Source: Cinclus cinclus (Eukaryota; Chordata; Aves; Passeriformes; Cinclidae). From it: a stretch of DNA of 64,000 nucleotides. Shown here in pieces: positions 35,664-48,540 of this stretch. How positions within the stretch are numbered: position 1 is the first letter of the stretch; every line of letters begins with the position of its first letter. The stretch lies in contig NC_085046.1 in assembly GCF_963662255.1 (NCBI RefSeq), positions 136,319,392 through 136,383,391 on the forward strand, written 5' to 3'. The notes under the pieces were generated by a model. The model did no database searches and had not been told where the DNA came from. It saw only the letters and a list, made by a program, of their open reading frames with translations. The translations under genes were made by a program, and so were the position numbers.

Positions 35664-36204
35664 TAGGATAGACTTAATTTTCTTCACAGTACCTGGCATG
35701 GGGCTGTGTTTTGGATTTGTGTTGAAAATAGTGTTGATAACACGAGGATTTTTTCATTATTGCTGAGTAGTGCTTACACAGAACTAAGGCCTTTCTTCTT
35801 AGCCCCCACACCAGCGAGGGTGCTGGGGGTACACAAGAAGTTGAGAGGGGACACAGCCAGAACAGCTTGTCTCTACTGACCCAGGAGATGTTCCAGACCA
35901 TAGGGCACCATATGTGGTCAGCTCATGGAACTGGGGAATTAGGAGTGAGGGGGGTTTTTGGAGTGGTGGTGTTTGTCTTTCAAGTCACCATTACTCACGT
36001 TGGAGCCCAGCTTTCCTGAGCACCTCGTTGTGCATTGGAAGTGGTGAATATATTCCCTGTTTTGCTTTGCTTACGCATGCACATTCTGGTTTCCCCATTA
36101 AACTGTCGCTATGTCAAATGATGTGTTTTCTCATATTATCCTTCTGATTCTCTCCCCCATTCCATCAGGGGAACTGAGCTGCCACCTGGGGTGAAAACAC
36201 AACA
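35664..36204 (+). mobile_element. Avian ERV solo LTR, nearly full length
   Basis: Near the 5' end, AGGATAGACTTAATTTTCTTC and GGGGCTGTGTTTTGGATTT match the LTR piece at 15894. The middle and 3' parts match the LTR at 18486 (TGCTGAGTAGTGCTTACAC, GGGGGTACACAAGAAG, GGAAGTGGTGAATAT, CATTAAACTGTCGCTATG, and the final GTGAAAACACAACA). CCCATTAAACTGTC may contain the polyadenylation region. No adjoining proviral interior is recognised, so this is probably a solo LTR formed by recombination. Several substitutions relative to the other copies indicate age. Confidence 0.8.
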
Positions 36205-36304
36205 ATCTCTTTGTCTTCAAACAGAGTATCATGACACTGCCACAGTGCTGCTGTGATGATACATGGAATATTGTGGAAGATGAAATACCTTGTTGGTTAG
36301 CTGC
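36205..36304. other. Short spacer between LTR and CR1 end
   Basis: About 100 bases not assigned to either element. They may be diverged CR1 into which the LTR inserted, but no alignment was possible by eye. Confidence 0.4.
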
Positions 36305-36400
36305 ATTTAAAGGAATATTTGGCATGGTGGTGTTCAGTCAAAGACTGCACTTGATAATCTTAGTGGTCTTTTCCAACCTTAATGAGTCCATGATTCTATT
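36305..36400 (+). mobile_element. CR1 LINE 3' terminal fragment
   Basis: The last 100 or so bases of a CR1: GGCATGGTGGTGTTCAGTC, TGATAATCTTAGTGGTCTTT, TCCAACCTTAATGAG and the tail CATGATTCTATT. Short 5'-truncated CR1 copies of this length are typical of birds. Confidence 0.93.
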
Positions 36401-38331
36401 AAATAAAGTATGTGGAGTATTTTGGAATTTAAAAAATATAGAAAGGAAGATCATTGGAATTTTCTGTATAATGAAATTTCTCTTTATTTATCAGACTATG
36501 GTCTCTTCTCACTGGTGGATCTTGAATGAATCTATGTTTGTTTTTAAGACTTCAATAACTTTTTAAAACACAGCACTAGCTTGTTCCTCAATAATTGAAT
36601 ACTCTTAGGATGCAAAAAAACACTGCAGGGCTATGTAGCTAATTACTTCTGACATATACAAGTAGCAAAATAAAAACTTTAGGACTTATGTTGATGAGGT
36701 TTTTTTGCATGTGATCAAGAAGATGAAGATTAATATTGAATCCATTCCATCTTACTCATTTACTCAATTGTTCCAATTATAAATCTAAGGAAGTATCTTT
36801 TCTAATTTTGAATCTCTGAAATACACACAGAAATGAACTTCATTCTTCAAAAAAGAAATTAGCGTAGAGACGTAAGCATAAACTCAGTATAGGAAAGCTC
36901 ACACTGGTGATAAAACTGTGATCAGAAATACAGTATTTAAGTTTCAGATTTAAGCTATGGGTTTCTATACTGACAGCAATTACTGCCAGCAGTTTTGATC
37001 AACAAAACAACCAAAGTAAATAACAAAGTAAATAATCTTAGCCTGGCAGGGAAATTGTGTTCACTTTAGAAAAGTACAATCAATCATTGTATTGTAGCTC
37101 ACCAGAAGCTTCCTATCTTCTATTCCCAGCACAGCATGGTTTGCTGGTGTTAAACACCAAGAAAATTTATACTGAAAATGGCACTGCTTCTTAACCAATT
37201 CACACAGTCTTTGATATTAAATGTATATAAATTAATAAGAATAAATATATCAATAATTTAATAGCTTTTCCATCTTAAAAAACAAAGAAAAAAATGTGAA
37301 GTGATGAGTTATTTGGATAAAGCAGTGCATTTTATCAATTCCATAATTTTACTGCAGTGTAATATAACAGCGAACTCTTTAAAGATCAGAAAGGGTATCT
37401 GTCCCCACAGACTTGTCTTTTTCAATGATGTGTTAATAATAATTTTCTATTTCATCCCTTTCTACCCATAAATAAATGAAAATATTTCTTAAAGTTATTT
37501 GGATTCTCTATTTTAAACACTTTCTAAGGGAGCTTATTTATGGTTGCTAAAAACATATTGTTTCCTTTTCTGAAGCCTTGTCTTGACTTCCCTGGTGACC
37601 ACTGATAAGAATGTATTTCCCTTCAGCTGTCATTTTTTTCTTTCTGGAGCTTTAGAGAGAAAAAGGTCTCCTGTATTGATCTTTGTTTTTTTGAATTTAT
37701 GTTTCTTTTAATTTATTTTATGAGGTAGTTCCTGAAGAGATAAAAATGGACTAAGTCATAAATTAATTTGAATATGATGAATTTTGCTTTTGCAAATGTT
37801 TTACTGCTTTTGCAGATGTTTATCCAGAATAAGGCCTAATGTGTAAGTAGAAAGGACCTGCACTGGATTGGGAGTGATTTGCCTCTGGCACTGCAGCAAA
37901 CTCCCTGAAAAATGAGGAGGCTGCAGGTGATAAAAGGGAAATAAGTGAATTATAAATGACTATGCTTTGCATCTCCTAAGCATTTCCTAATGAAGAATGG
38001 ATAGAGATATCATATGAATGAAGAATTAAGTAGGAGCACTGCTGAGAGCACTTCATGAGACACTATGGGCAGTACATACTACAAGACCAGAGAACATCCA
38101 AGTCCCTTCCCTTCTGCTTGTCCCAGAGGATTCCTTTACTGAAGATTAAGCATGTTCTAGCTTTATGCAAGGTTTCAGAAGAATCCTAGAACTTCTTTAA
38201 TTAAGTAATGCCGCTGTGAATTAGAAAGATTTGGGTTTTTTGCCTCCTTCAAATCAGTTTTTCATGTGTGTGGTTTAGCTCACCTCTCTGTGTTCTGTAA
38301 TAGTGCACTTTTCAAGACAAGCTGGAAGTTA

Positions 38332-38357
38332 GATCTTCTAACTCAAGTTAGAAGATC
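38332..38357. repeat. Perfect 11-bp inverted repeat (hairpin)
   Basis: GATCTTCTAAC and GTTAGAAGATC are exact reverse complements separated by TCAA. No following T-run on the + strand; it is not a recognisable RNA gene. Confidence 0.95.
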
Positions 38358-39282
38358 AGCCTCATTGTTTTGTTCCAGGACAAAGAGAAACTGTGAGTGA
38401 TCCTTTTTAAACTCAACTGTCCCTTGCATTTGTTGCTTAGAGAAAGAAAGCAAATAAATTGTACTAATAAATTGAATGCAGCAGTTTAATTTGTTCTGTT
38501 GGTCCTATTTTTATGAGAAAGATGTAACTTATATGCATATCATAAGCAGACTCTTTTCTTACTACCCTCAAATAATAAAAGAATTTTAAATCCTTTTAAT
38601 TTTCAAAGTAAAGCAGCTCTAAATTGAAATGAAACAAACAAAAAAAAAACATATGTGCAACAGGGTTTGCTGACACATATGTGTGTGTCCTTGTCACCAA
38701 TCTCAGTAAGTCAAGCTTTAAATGGCAAGTACATTTGATCTAGGCCCACTAATATGGGCTTTGCAAGTGATCTAGTAATCCATGCTATTTAATAATGGCA
38801 CAAGATTGCTATGCATCCTGTGATGGTAGAAAAATAAAATGATAAATCTTATGCCAAATATGCCAGAAAAAACTAATACTTTTCCAACATCTTATTGAAA
38901 AGCTTATAAAATTCAGTGTAATTCATCCTTCTACTATTTTGGAACTTTGTTAATTTCCATGTTCCCCTGTTTCAACCTATCCAAAGGCATAAATTCTCCT
39001 CATTTACAACTTGAACTGTAATTTGGCTTTTTTTCTGTCATTTTAGGAAAAGAAACTACAATGGTCTCTGTCCTCTAATCTATTAATTTTCATGTTTGTA
39101 CTGGTACAACAAGATTCCTTGCCTAGTAAAACACATGAACAAATTTCAAAGCTGGTCAACAAAAAGCTTTGTCCTCTCTCTTCTGCATTCATCAGATCAG
39201 ACCATTTAACTATGAAACCCCTTCTACTTCTTGAGTCATCTGTTGTGACAGATAACCCAGTCATATAAGTTATTTCACCAAC

Positions 39283-39318
39283 AAATTGAAGTTTATTATT
39301 AAATTGAAGTTTATCATT
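39283..39318 (+). repeat. 18-bp tandem duplication
   Basis: AAATTGAAGTTTATTATT is repeated immediately as AAATTGAAGTTTATCATT, one mismatch, indicating slippage. Confidence 0.95.
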
Positions 39319-40968
39319 AAAGTAATTTTTGCATCCCCTTCATCCTTCCTTGCTTCCTTCTGATTTATATCGTTTCACTACATCATTGTCACAGAGATAC
39401 TTCTGGAATATTTTCACTAATTTTTAATTTCTAGGGTAAATAATAATCTTAAAAATTATTAAAATAATTTATTTGATAGCAAATTTCTAATAATACTTTT
39501 CTTCTAGCAGCATTTTTCATTTATTGCTAGTGTTTATTTCCCAGATGATTACAGTCCTTCATCTTCCTTCTTCTTTGCCCTTTTTTGCTTGCCAAATTGC
39601 TTTTTTTTTGTCCTCACCCTCCTCTCACTGTGGCTCTGATGAATACAAAGTCATTTTTCAAGATTACATGAATCTGATTAATAACCGATCAGGGCTTCAG
39701 GAAACACAATTCGATAAACGAACAGGAATCTACCCCTATTGATGGTTCATTCACTATAAATTTCCAACAATATCCAGCAGAGTTAAATCTGAATGCCCCA
39801 GCCCTTAAGGGTGGGGCCAGGATATTTTTTAAATTTTTTTTTTTTTTTTAGCTTGTAAGAGAAATGAAGAATCATTGAAAAATTTATGTTCTCCTTGTTT
39901 TCTGTTATGGGATAAAACTATAAAAAGTGAAATAGTGAATCAATTATATGAGTCAGCAGAGTAAAGTTAAGCTACTGGCTATGGAAAGTGCTTTGAAATC
40001 TTCCACCAAGCCATTATTAAATCACCAGTAAGAGCATTCAGTACTTTCCTGACAGTGTTAGGTCAATAATAGTTAGCTGTTTAAATTCATATGTCCTCTG
40101 TCCATGGAGGCAAAATAATCAAAAGCATTAGGAAAATTTGAAATGTTTCATTTTTCTATTTTAAAAACTTTTGAATTTGTTAAGATTCTATCATCCATAT
40201 CTTAATAAGTCTCATTCTTCAAAACTCTTTTTCAGAGTAAACCCTACATTGTCTCCTTTTTCCTGTGATTCTGGAGGAGTCCTTTTCAAGAACTCCTCTT
40301 CATTTGGGTGGAACATGGTAAAGTAATGCACTATTTGAAATAAGTGTAGAGATGTCTTATCCTACTTAAGGATTACTAGTGCTATTCCCTTTTAATGCTA
40401 ATGTTTACAATTTCAAGTGCTGCTGAGTCAGTAAAGCGAATGACTCCCTGCCTGTTTCACACTATCTTTTACTTTTGTTTGCCTTGGTTGTATCTACTTG
40501 AATGTGTTTAGTAAATGAAAACCAAGCAAAACCCTGAGATTCCGAGTAATTTATGTGTCAGAAATGTCAGCTGACTGATCAGCTTCTGAACAAATGGAAG
40601 AGAGGCCAGTGCCATAATCTTTAAAACACCTGTGTGGCATTTACTGGAACCAACTTGAATGGCACTTCAGTATGAAAGGTTGAATTAATAGCTATTACTT
40701 AGCCCAAATAAAGTTTATAATATAGAGTCCTCTGTTGGAGGATTGAAATATCAAGGGAATAAAGCAATCAACTGGCTGCCACAAAGGGCTGAACTTTTTA
40801 CAGTCAGGATATGGTTTAACATGGATTCTTTACCTAGTTCCATTGCTGCCATTCACAGCTGCCCTGCCCCAGTTGTTTCCACTGATACATTCACCTGGGG
40901 AGAAGGATTAGGGGGAAAAATACTTTTCGTTTCACTTTTTTCTTTCTCTCCAAATTATTTTTATGCAG

Positions 40969-41129
40969 ATCAGTTCCTTCATCTGGCTTTTCTGGAGCTC
41001 CCCAAAATTCCTACCAACACAGCTGCTACTACAAAGGGAAGACCACATGCAGGATTTGGAAGTTCCTTGCCATTTGAAATACAGGCCAGGAGAAATACTT
41101 TTGAAGTCACAGCCTTATCTATAAACAAG
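40969..41129 (+). other. Candidate exon within a 138-codon open frame
   Basis: A strong-looking acceptor (a run of C/T from about 40920, ending TTTTTATGCAG at 40968) and a donor (AACAAG|GTAGGG at 41130) enclose 161 bases. These stay open in the same frame as a longer ORF from 40743 to 41159. The encoded segment begins D-Q-F-L-H-L-A-F-L-E-L-P-K-I-P and ends E-V-T-A-L-S-I-N-K; it would start in phase 1 and end at a codon boundary. The region is GC-richer than its flanks and outside any recognised transposon. I do not recognise the protein, and no domain, signal peptide or membrane segment is obvious. It may be a chance ORF, a decayed gene piece or a lncRNA exon. Confidence 0.2.
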
Positions 41130-41159
41130 GTAGGGAAAGTAGCTATAAATAATAAATAA

Positions 41160-42902
41160 AATAAAATAAAATTTTAAAATAATAAAAAAGTAATACATTT
41201 CTGAGTTACTGAAATTAATACTCTAGATTTGAAAAATGAAACACCTTGTACAGAAGATGTACAGAAGAATAAATAAATTTGTACACATTTTATGCATTGT
41301 TCCTTTAACATGTTCATGAAGTAAAAAAAAAATCTTAAAATCTGTATAAATTAATGTTTTTTTTACACCTGTTAAAGTAACAAAGGTTCCTGAAAATAAA
41401 ACTCTTAGAAAGTTCTTGTGATTTAAATGCCCTTAAACATAAACTTAGGAACTTGACTTTAATCATCCTTTTTTGAAAATTATGACTTGTACCTTAAAAA
41501 TTTGCATTATCATTTTTTGTCATGTGTTGATTTAGTCCTCTTTTCTAACTTTTCAATGTTGTTCTTTCAGAGTATAAATGATAGAAAGGTACAGTAATCT
41601 ATGGAGAAGTCTGGGCATACAAGCTCTGACTGTAATAAGAATTAGAGAGAAGATTTTTCTACATATTTCACATTTTGGAAGATTGCAAGCCATAATACGC
41701 ATCAATAAAATTTGATGCAACTGTTCTTTTAAAACTATAATCCCAGAATTCTAAGTTTATTGTATACCTTTGTCAAACAAGTTTACTTAACAAAATAAAA
41801 GTTGTTAAACTACAACTCAACCTGTCAGAAAAATAAGTCAGCCTAAAGTACTCAGTGATATAAAGCGGATCCACATCTTTATTTTACATATGTGAATTTT
41901 GAATTCACAATGGGCTAAAAGTTGTTAATGTTGTACTGTAAATGTTAAAATATCAAACATATAATTGGAGAGAAAACAAACAATGTTTTATGCAATAAAC
42001 ACTCAGTCCTTTGAGTGCCAGTTTATTGTCAAAAGGCAACTTGCTTCTAACTTGTAATCATATGGAAAAAAAAAAAATCCCATCACCTGGTTCCCTCTTA
42101 TTATTGCAGCATTCAGTTAGAAGGTATTCACAAAACACCTGTCTGGAAGATGTGTACATGGGTTATGTAGTAGCTAATAAAAGTCAGTAACATCTTAAAC
42201 TTTAAAAATATATAATGTTAATATTGACACTATATAGTATAATAATATAATATTGACTGTCATTTGTGATATAAACCAATCTACACTTAGAGAGCAAAAG
42301 AATAAATGTTTTAATTTGGAACTGGATTTCACTTGATCTGATATTAAATGACAGCTGAAGAACTCATGAGAGAAGTATATCACCATATACATATATGATG
42401 TTAAAATCTACGGTGAAATAAATTTTTCTAAAGGGAAGTATTGCTATCTTGAAAAAAAGAAAGATATTAGTATAACCACATGAATCTTTTATCTACATCA
42501 TTGCAACCTCAAGGAGGAGATTAATCTTTTCATTTTCAGAGTGAACTTCTCGTGTTTTATACTAATTGTGGTGTAGTCTGTAAAATTTTTTTACATTAGG
42601 TATCAAACAACTTTATGTTTACCCAGTTTTACTGAATGCCACGAAATAGTGTTACAAACATTCCAAGTGTTGCTGCAAAATGAAATTATGCTCTTCAAAG
42701 TAAAATAGAGGGTGGCCTTGATGTCCCTCTGTGAAACTGCTACAGCTCCTACATCTTTAAGCATTTAGCCACAGATCTACAGATCACCAATATTTTAAAT
42801 GGAATAGATTAAAGAAAAAAAAGAAGGTGGGAGTTGGATGATGCCATTTTTGTTTATAGTTCTTGAGTTCCTTATAAGCCCATGATATCTTTGTGTTATT
42901 AC
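41160..42902. other. AT-rich non-coding sequence, no gene seen
   Basis: Starts with an A/T-rich run containing several AATAAA motifs (41147-41170), directly after the open frame described above. Otherwise no recognised feature. Confidence 0.6.
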
Positions 42903-43715
42903 AAGCTGGAGAAGTAGATCCATGTGAACCATGAGGGTCAGCAAGGCCAAGTCCAAGGTGCTGCACCCGGGTCAGGGCAACTCCAGGTGTCAATACTGAT
43001 GGAGAGCAGCCCTGCCCAGAAGGACTTAGGGGTGCTGCTGGAAGTGAAGCTGGACATGAGCTGGCAGTGTGCTCTCACAGGCCAGAAAGCCACATGTGTA
43101 CTGGGCTGCATCCAAAGCAGAGTGGGCAGCAGGTCTAGGGAGGGGATTCTGCCCCTTCTTCTCTGCTGTGCTGACCCCCCCAGATGAATGCTGCATCCAG
43201 CTCTGGACTCATCAGTACAGGAAAGAATGGACCTGTTAGAGTAGGTCCAGAGGAGGCCCATGAAGAGGATTCTGATCAGCTCTCCTGTGAGGAAAGGTTG
43301 AGACAACTGAGGCTGTACAGCTGGGAGAAAAGGAGAAGGAAGGAAGGGGGGTGGGAGGGGATGATACCATTTCTTATCTTTTCAGTACCTGAAGGGGGGT
43401 TTAAGAAAGATGGGGACAGATTATTTAGTAGGGTCTATTGCCACATGACTGGGGATAATGCTTTTCAGCTGAAAGAGGGTACATTCAGATTAGAGAGAAG
43501 GAAGAAAATTTTTATAATGTGTACAGTAAAACACCAGAAGATTTTCCCAGGGATGGGATGGCCAGATGGCCATCCTTGGCAACATTCAATATCAGGGTGG
43601 ATGGGGCTCTAGGCAATCTGATCTAGTGGGAAATGTTCTTGGTTATTGCAGGGGCATTGGATTAAATGACCATCAAAGGTCTTTCCAACTTAAAGTACTC
43701 TGCAATTCAAACTAC
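42903..43715 (+). mobile_element. CR1 LINE, 3' part with diverged end
   Basis: CR1-like order from AAGGCCAAGTCCAAGGTGCTGC (C-terminal ORF2), through GAAGGACTTAGGGGTGCTG, GGACATGAGCTGGCAGTGTG, AGAGGAGGCCCATGAAGAGG, and CCTGTGAGGAAAGGTTGAG, to the 3' UTR (GATTAAATGACCATCAAAGG, then CTTTCCAACTTAAAGTACTC). The canonical tail is replaced by CTGCAATTCAAAC, so the final bases are decayed or belong to a different CR1 subfamily. About 800 bases survive; frames are broken. Confidence 0.88.
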
Positions 43716-44929
43716 TCAAGTTCCAAAGCCTTAAAGTTCTTTTGGGACTTCTCCTGTACTCTGCCACACAGCAAACCTAAGAAATTGAGGATATGAGATC
43801 TCAGCTAATTTAATTGGTATAGTGAGGTACCTTCACACAGGGTGAAAGACTTTTAGTTGTTTCTTGAAGGAAGTTATTCAAGGACTGTATTCCATTGTTG
43901 ATCAGGATTTGATAATTTTTATATGTTATATGCTTGGACACCCAGGTAGTGCTCACATATTCAAAGCCTCTGCTAATATCTTATGTTTGTAGTTTTCTGC
44001 ATTTCATTTTAATTCTAGAGTTATTAAAAAATCCCTACTTGCTGTGAAGATCTATTTGCTACAGAAATTTATAAAAAATATTGTAACAAGAGGTGTAATA
44101 ATAGCAGAAAATTCAGCTAGAGCTAGATTGAGTTAGGTAGTATTTAACCTAGTTGTTGCAGTGTTTTACCTCTAGGCAGGCTAAGATCAATCTGGGCAAT
44201 TTTTATGCCTGAGGCCCTGAAGAGTTAGACACTGTGGACAGCAATACTGTATTTTCAGGGCTACATTAGCTCTAAGTGGTTTACAGTTCATCCACCTGAG
44301 CAAATAGTAGGTATTTTGTGCAGAAGAATCTAAGAGAGTCTGGAAGAAATAAAGCTTTCCAGATTTTTAGTCAGGATTACTCTAGGTGTTTTCAGCCCAG
44401 TCAAATTACAGTGAATCCAGTAGTCCTTATTGAATACATATACAATATTTTTAGGTGCAGTGCAAGGAAGGAAGGTCAAACGCTTGATTTAACATGGTCT
44501 GCTATGGTTCCATAGTATATGGTATGCACCATATAGTTATTAGCAACAAATTTTGCACAAGATCTTTGTCCCAGCACAGGCTATGCACACATGGGAAGAG
44601 TAGCTGGAGAGCCTTGTATCCATGGGGCAAGTGAGGGCTTTAATTGACTCCCTGCTCTGTGGCTTCAGCACTGGTTCCACTGGCAGTGAAACTGTTCTGA
44701 GCACATCAGTGGTGCCCTCGGGTGCATGGTGCAGGCCTGTGAGCATGGGTACAAATAAATTCCCCCCCAAACCCCCTGTCTAACACCAGATGTATAATGT
44801 AGGTGCACCCATTCGTGCCTCTGAAATTTGGGTTTGGCCACTGTTCTATCAGAATAAAATGGTTCCTGCTTTCTTTGGTCCTCATGCTGTGAAAGAACCA
44901 GTATTTTCAGAAAAGCTTTTTCCCCATAA
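43716..44929. other. Non-coding sequence with a possible LTR 3' piece
   Basis: Mostly AT-rich. The portion at about 44560-44790 is GC-richer and ends in ACAAATAAATTCCCCCCCAA followed by CTGTCTAACA, a layout (AATAAA then a short end in -ACA) that resembles an LTR 3' end. The family is not recognised. Confidence 0.35.
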
Positions 44930-45832
44930 AAGGATCAATATTGGGTCCAATACTATTCAAAATCCTTGTAAAATATTACAGGACTACAGGACTGTACGCC
45001 TCCTAAAAAAAGTCTGTAGGCAGCATCAGACTGGAAAGAGAGGCAGATACACTGCAAAGACAAGCCATTGCAAGGAGACACTGCGCTGGGCTGTAAGATT
45101 GGGATACAAACAATTTTATGAGGTTTAACAATGGAAAATGTAAAGTACTGCACAGGAAAATAGTCCCCTAAAGAAATACAAGTTAAGGTATAGTTCTGCT
45201 GAAGTGCCTCTGTGGACAGGAATTGATTAGCAGCGTGGATGGGCCACAAGGAAGGCAAGACTGTGCCACATCTGTAAGATAAAATCCAACAGATAAAGAT
45301 GTGTGGTTATTCCAATCTCCTTGGTACATCATAGGCAGCACCTGGAAAAATTAGTCTAGCCGAGGGTTGCCCCAGTTCAAATAAGGAGAAAAACTCTAAT
45401 ATTGAAAAGGGACCAGTGGAGGCCCACCACTCTGATGATTAAAGGACTGGAGATCTTAATGCATGAAAATACTGAAGAAAGTGGCTTCATTCAGTGTGAG
45501 GGGAGGTTGTTGACAGACATGTGTGAGACTAATCACTGTCTTCCAATGCTTAGAACGTCATTACTCTAAAGATGGGGATATTTCCTTTTCAAGAATATAT
45601 GGTGCAAGGACTACGTGAATGAGTTTCTTCAGGGGGAAATGCCATTTGGTTATAAGAAACATAATCATGTCTATGGGAATAACAAAATTTTGCAATAAGT
45701 TGCCCAGAGGAGTGGTTCAAGTTCTTTGCTGAAAATATTCAAGACAGTTTTGACAGAGCCATATCCTTTCAACAGAAAGGTGAACATCTGATCCCAGAGC
45801 TCCCTTCTAACCTGGACTTTTCTATGATTATG
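44930..45832 (+). mobile_element. Old CR1 LINE copy, RT region to tail
   Basis: Strongly diverged CR1. It opens with GGATCAATATTGGGTCCAAT followed by ACTATTCAAAATCCTTGT, corresponding to the conserved RT stretch S-x-L-G-P-x-L-F. It continues with an AAAATGTAAAGTACTGCAC block near 45134, the GTTGCCCAGAGGAGTGGTTC block near 45700, then CCCTTCTAACCTGGACTTTT and the tail CTATGATTATG. Spacing is shorter than in a full copy, so internal deletions exist. The level of decay suggests one of the oldest elements in the window. Confidence 0.75.
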
Positions 45833-48540
45833 TCATTTTTCTATGAAATTTCTTGTATATATATTCCAGATGAATGTGATTTGAAATACAGGGTCTAAAG
45901 GAGCACTGGTATTAGAGCTGTATGACTGCAAGAAGCTTTAAAGACGGAAAGAAAGAAGTCTGACAGAAGGGATAAAAAAAAGACTTCAAAGAAGCCATCT
46001 AGAATTGCTACATCCAAAGTCTACAGAGGTTAATAAGAGTCTTTTCTGTGACTACAATGGGCTTTGGTTGTATCTTTAAGTGTTCTGGCTTATTCTAGTC
46101 TTCTTTTTTTTCCTCCACACTTTTTTTTTTTTCTTGTGGATGTCTAAAAATGTTTAAGAATGCCTAATATTATCTATATTCTGTGTGCACACTGGCCTGG
46201 AATTTTTTTTTTTTCATTTCATACATCATTTACAGTTGCTACTGTGATTCCAGGAAAAAACAAAACAAAACAAAACAAAAAAATGGATTTTTACCCATTT
46301 TAGAAAAAAACAAAAAGCAGAAAAACAACATGTATTATGGGATTGAGGAGCATTAGATGTGTAGTAACAGAACATATGTTGTATAAAAGATGACTTTTAT
46401 CCTAATTTTAATGAATAAATGTAGATATTTTGATATGATTTTGAAATTATACCTGAAAAAGCAGAGAACATGTCAGTATAACTATGCATGATAATACATT
46501 AGAAAGTGGGATTAGATCTAATTTAATAGGCATTAATAAAAATGCCACAAGCCGAAGAATTTGAATTTGTAAGGAGCTCTCTGTTAAAATAAATGGAAAG
46601 ACGGAAGGGAGATCCTTTTAAAACACTGCTTTAAAGACCAACAAAAGGCTCTTCCTGTTCAGTGAAGCTGTCTGTGAATGTAAGGATAGCTGGAGTCTCT
46701 GTCTAGCATGTTAATCAAAGGACCATCTTTAGGAATAATAAGATACTTTTTTTAGCATGTACAGCAGATTACCCATTCAATAGTTCAGTGTATCATCAGT
46801 GTACAATTTACTAAGGAGATATGAAATTTGGGCTGTGTGTTTAGGGGAACTGAATATGCAATTTCTAAATATGCAGAAGATCCTAAAATCAACAGACTGG
46901 GATCCATTTAATTACTTTTTACTTGCCAAAAATCTAGCGACAGGTGCCTATCAAGGCTTCACTGGTATTTAGGAGCAAGGGACAAGCACATCTAACCTTT
47001 CTGCAATGTATAACCCAGACAGATGTCTTAATCCACCACTGAGGCATCCCAAGTACCTAACACTGTAAAAGGCTAATACTAGTTGCAATGAATTATGTTC
47101 TGAAGGTAAACTGGATGTGTTAAATGTACAAAAAAGTGGGCTGGTAGAAACAAATGGCTTTGAGCCTTCTACAAAGTGACTAAAGAAAATAAGAATACTT
47201 TCATAGACATCAAATTATTGAAATATATCTATTAAATATAACTTCTTACAGAAAGGTGATGGTACAGTGCAAGAGATAGAATATTTTATTTTAGAATGCA
47301 TTTCTGATAATAGAAGAGTGTAGGGTGATAGTTTCCTCTTGCTTTCACATTATGGTGATTTTTGTAGGAAAAGTATTTTTTATATGAAAGTTATTGAATT
47401 TTTATTTATTTAAAATACAAAATGAAAAAAAATGTAACTTTGAGATTTGATAATTTTCCATAGGACTGATTTCCTTAGTTAAAGATCTGTATTTTTGGTA
47501 GTTAATATAGAATGAGCCTTTAGTGCAGAAGACATACAAGTATTTGAATAAAGATGCAAAAATGTATCAGTGCAAACCCATAGAAAATCAAGTAAAAACG
47601 TGCAGATTTGAAGATTTGGTGAGTAGTTTCCTTTCATACATAACAAAAATACTGGAATGATATTACATTTAAATACAACTATCTATATTACATTTGAATG
47701 ACAGATGCTAAAAGACCTTAAAATCCCTGTGTTAATTATATTTTGCATTCATAAGATATAAATTTAAAAAGAGATCTGATGTCAATTCCATTTACTGTTT
47801 GAGAATAATAATAATAATAATTTCTAATGAGGCAACACTGAGGAATTTATTTCTATTTTAGAGGATACTACACTGAAGAAGAATAACCTTATTCTTCTAT
47901 TATTTCTTTCTGTGACACACAGAAAAAAAGATTGAGAATAACAACAGTAAAATCAGATTAACTGGATAAGTCTAGCCTATTAAATGTATGTCTGATGCTT
48001 ATTATGTGACCACAAGATGTCTATAAAGTAGAAAGAAGAAGATTTTAAAAATTAAAATAGTTTTTTGGTTTTTATTTTACAGGATACACCAGGGTAAAAA
48101 TGAAGGAAAAATGTTGATGATTAATATTACACCAGCAGCTGTGTCCCTCCATAGTTCCCCAGCCTGGTATGTGAATTCCAGAAGAATCCATTTCACAACT
48201 TGATTGTACTTCTAATACTGTAGTAATGCATGGAAACTCAGTGGGCCAGCTCCCAGCCACAGTAATTTCAACTAGCAATGGATTGCAATATGCAAATGAA
48301 AAACTGTGCAGAATTTAAAATATTCTTCAATAAAATATTTGCTGTATATTTTACTGCATCCATTTAATGTTGGAAATGACATTTGCCATTTTTTACTTCA
48401 ACTGGATGGGATGATTTTTCTTCTGAATAGTTTTTATTTATACATGTATGATTTTGCCAGTGTCATAGAACTTTCTCTATTTATTTTTCCTCTCACTGAA
48501 TTTCAAAAGCCTTTAGATCTGTGCATTAGAAGCTTTCTGC
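45833..48540. other. AT-rich non-coding sequence, no gene seen
   Basis: No exon or transposon recognised. Short repeats include (CAAAA)4 at 46261-46280 and (AAT)5 at 47804-47819. Confidence 0.6.
46261..46280 (+). repeat. (CAAAA)4 repeat
   Basis: Four perfect CAAAA units in an A-rich context. Confidence 0.95.

Larger units (their letters stand above)
36401..40742. other. AT-rich non-coding sequence, no gene seen
   Basis: No exon or transposon recognised. It contains a perfect hairpin at 38332-38357 and an 18-bp tandem duplication at 39283-39318. Confidence 0.6.

Noticed and set aside
43184..43612. 142-codon open frame
   Set aside because: Entirely inside the CR1 copy at 42903-43715.
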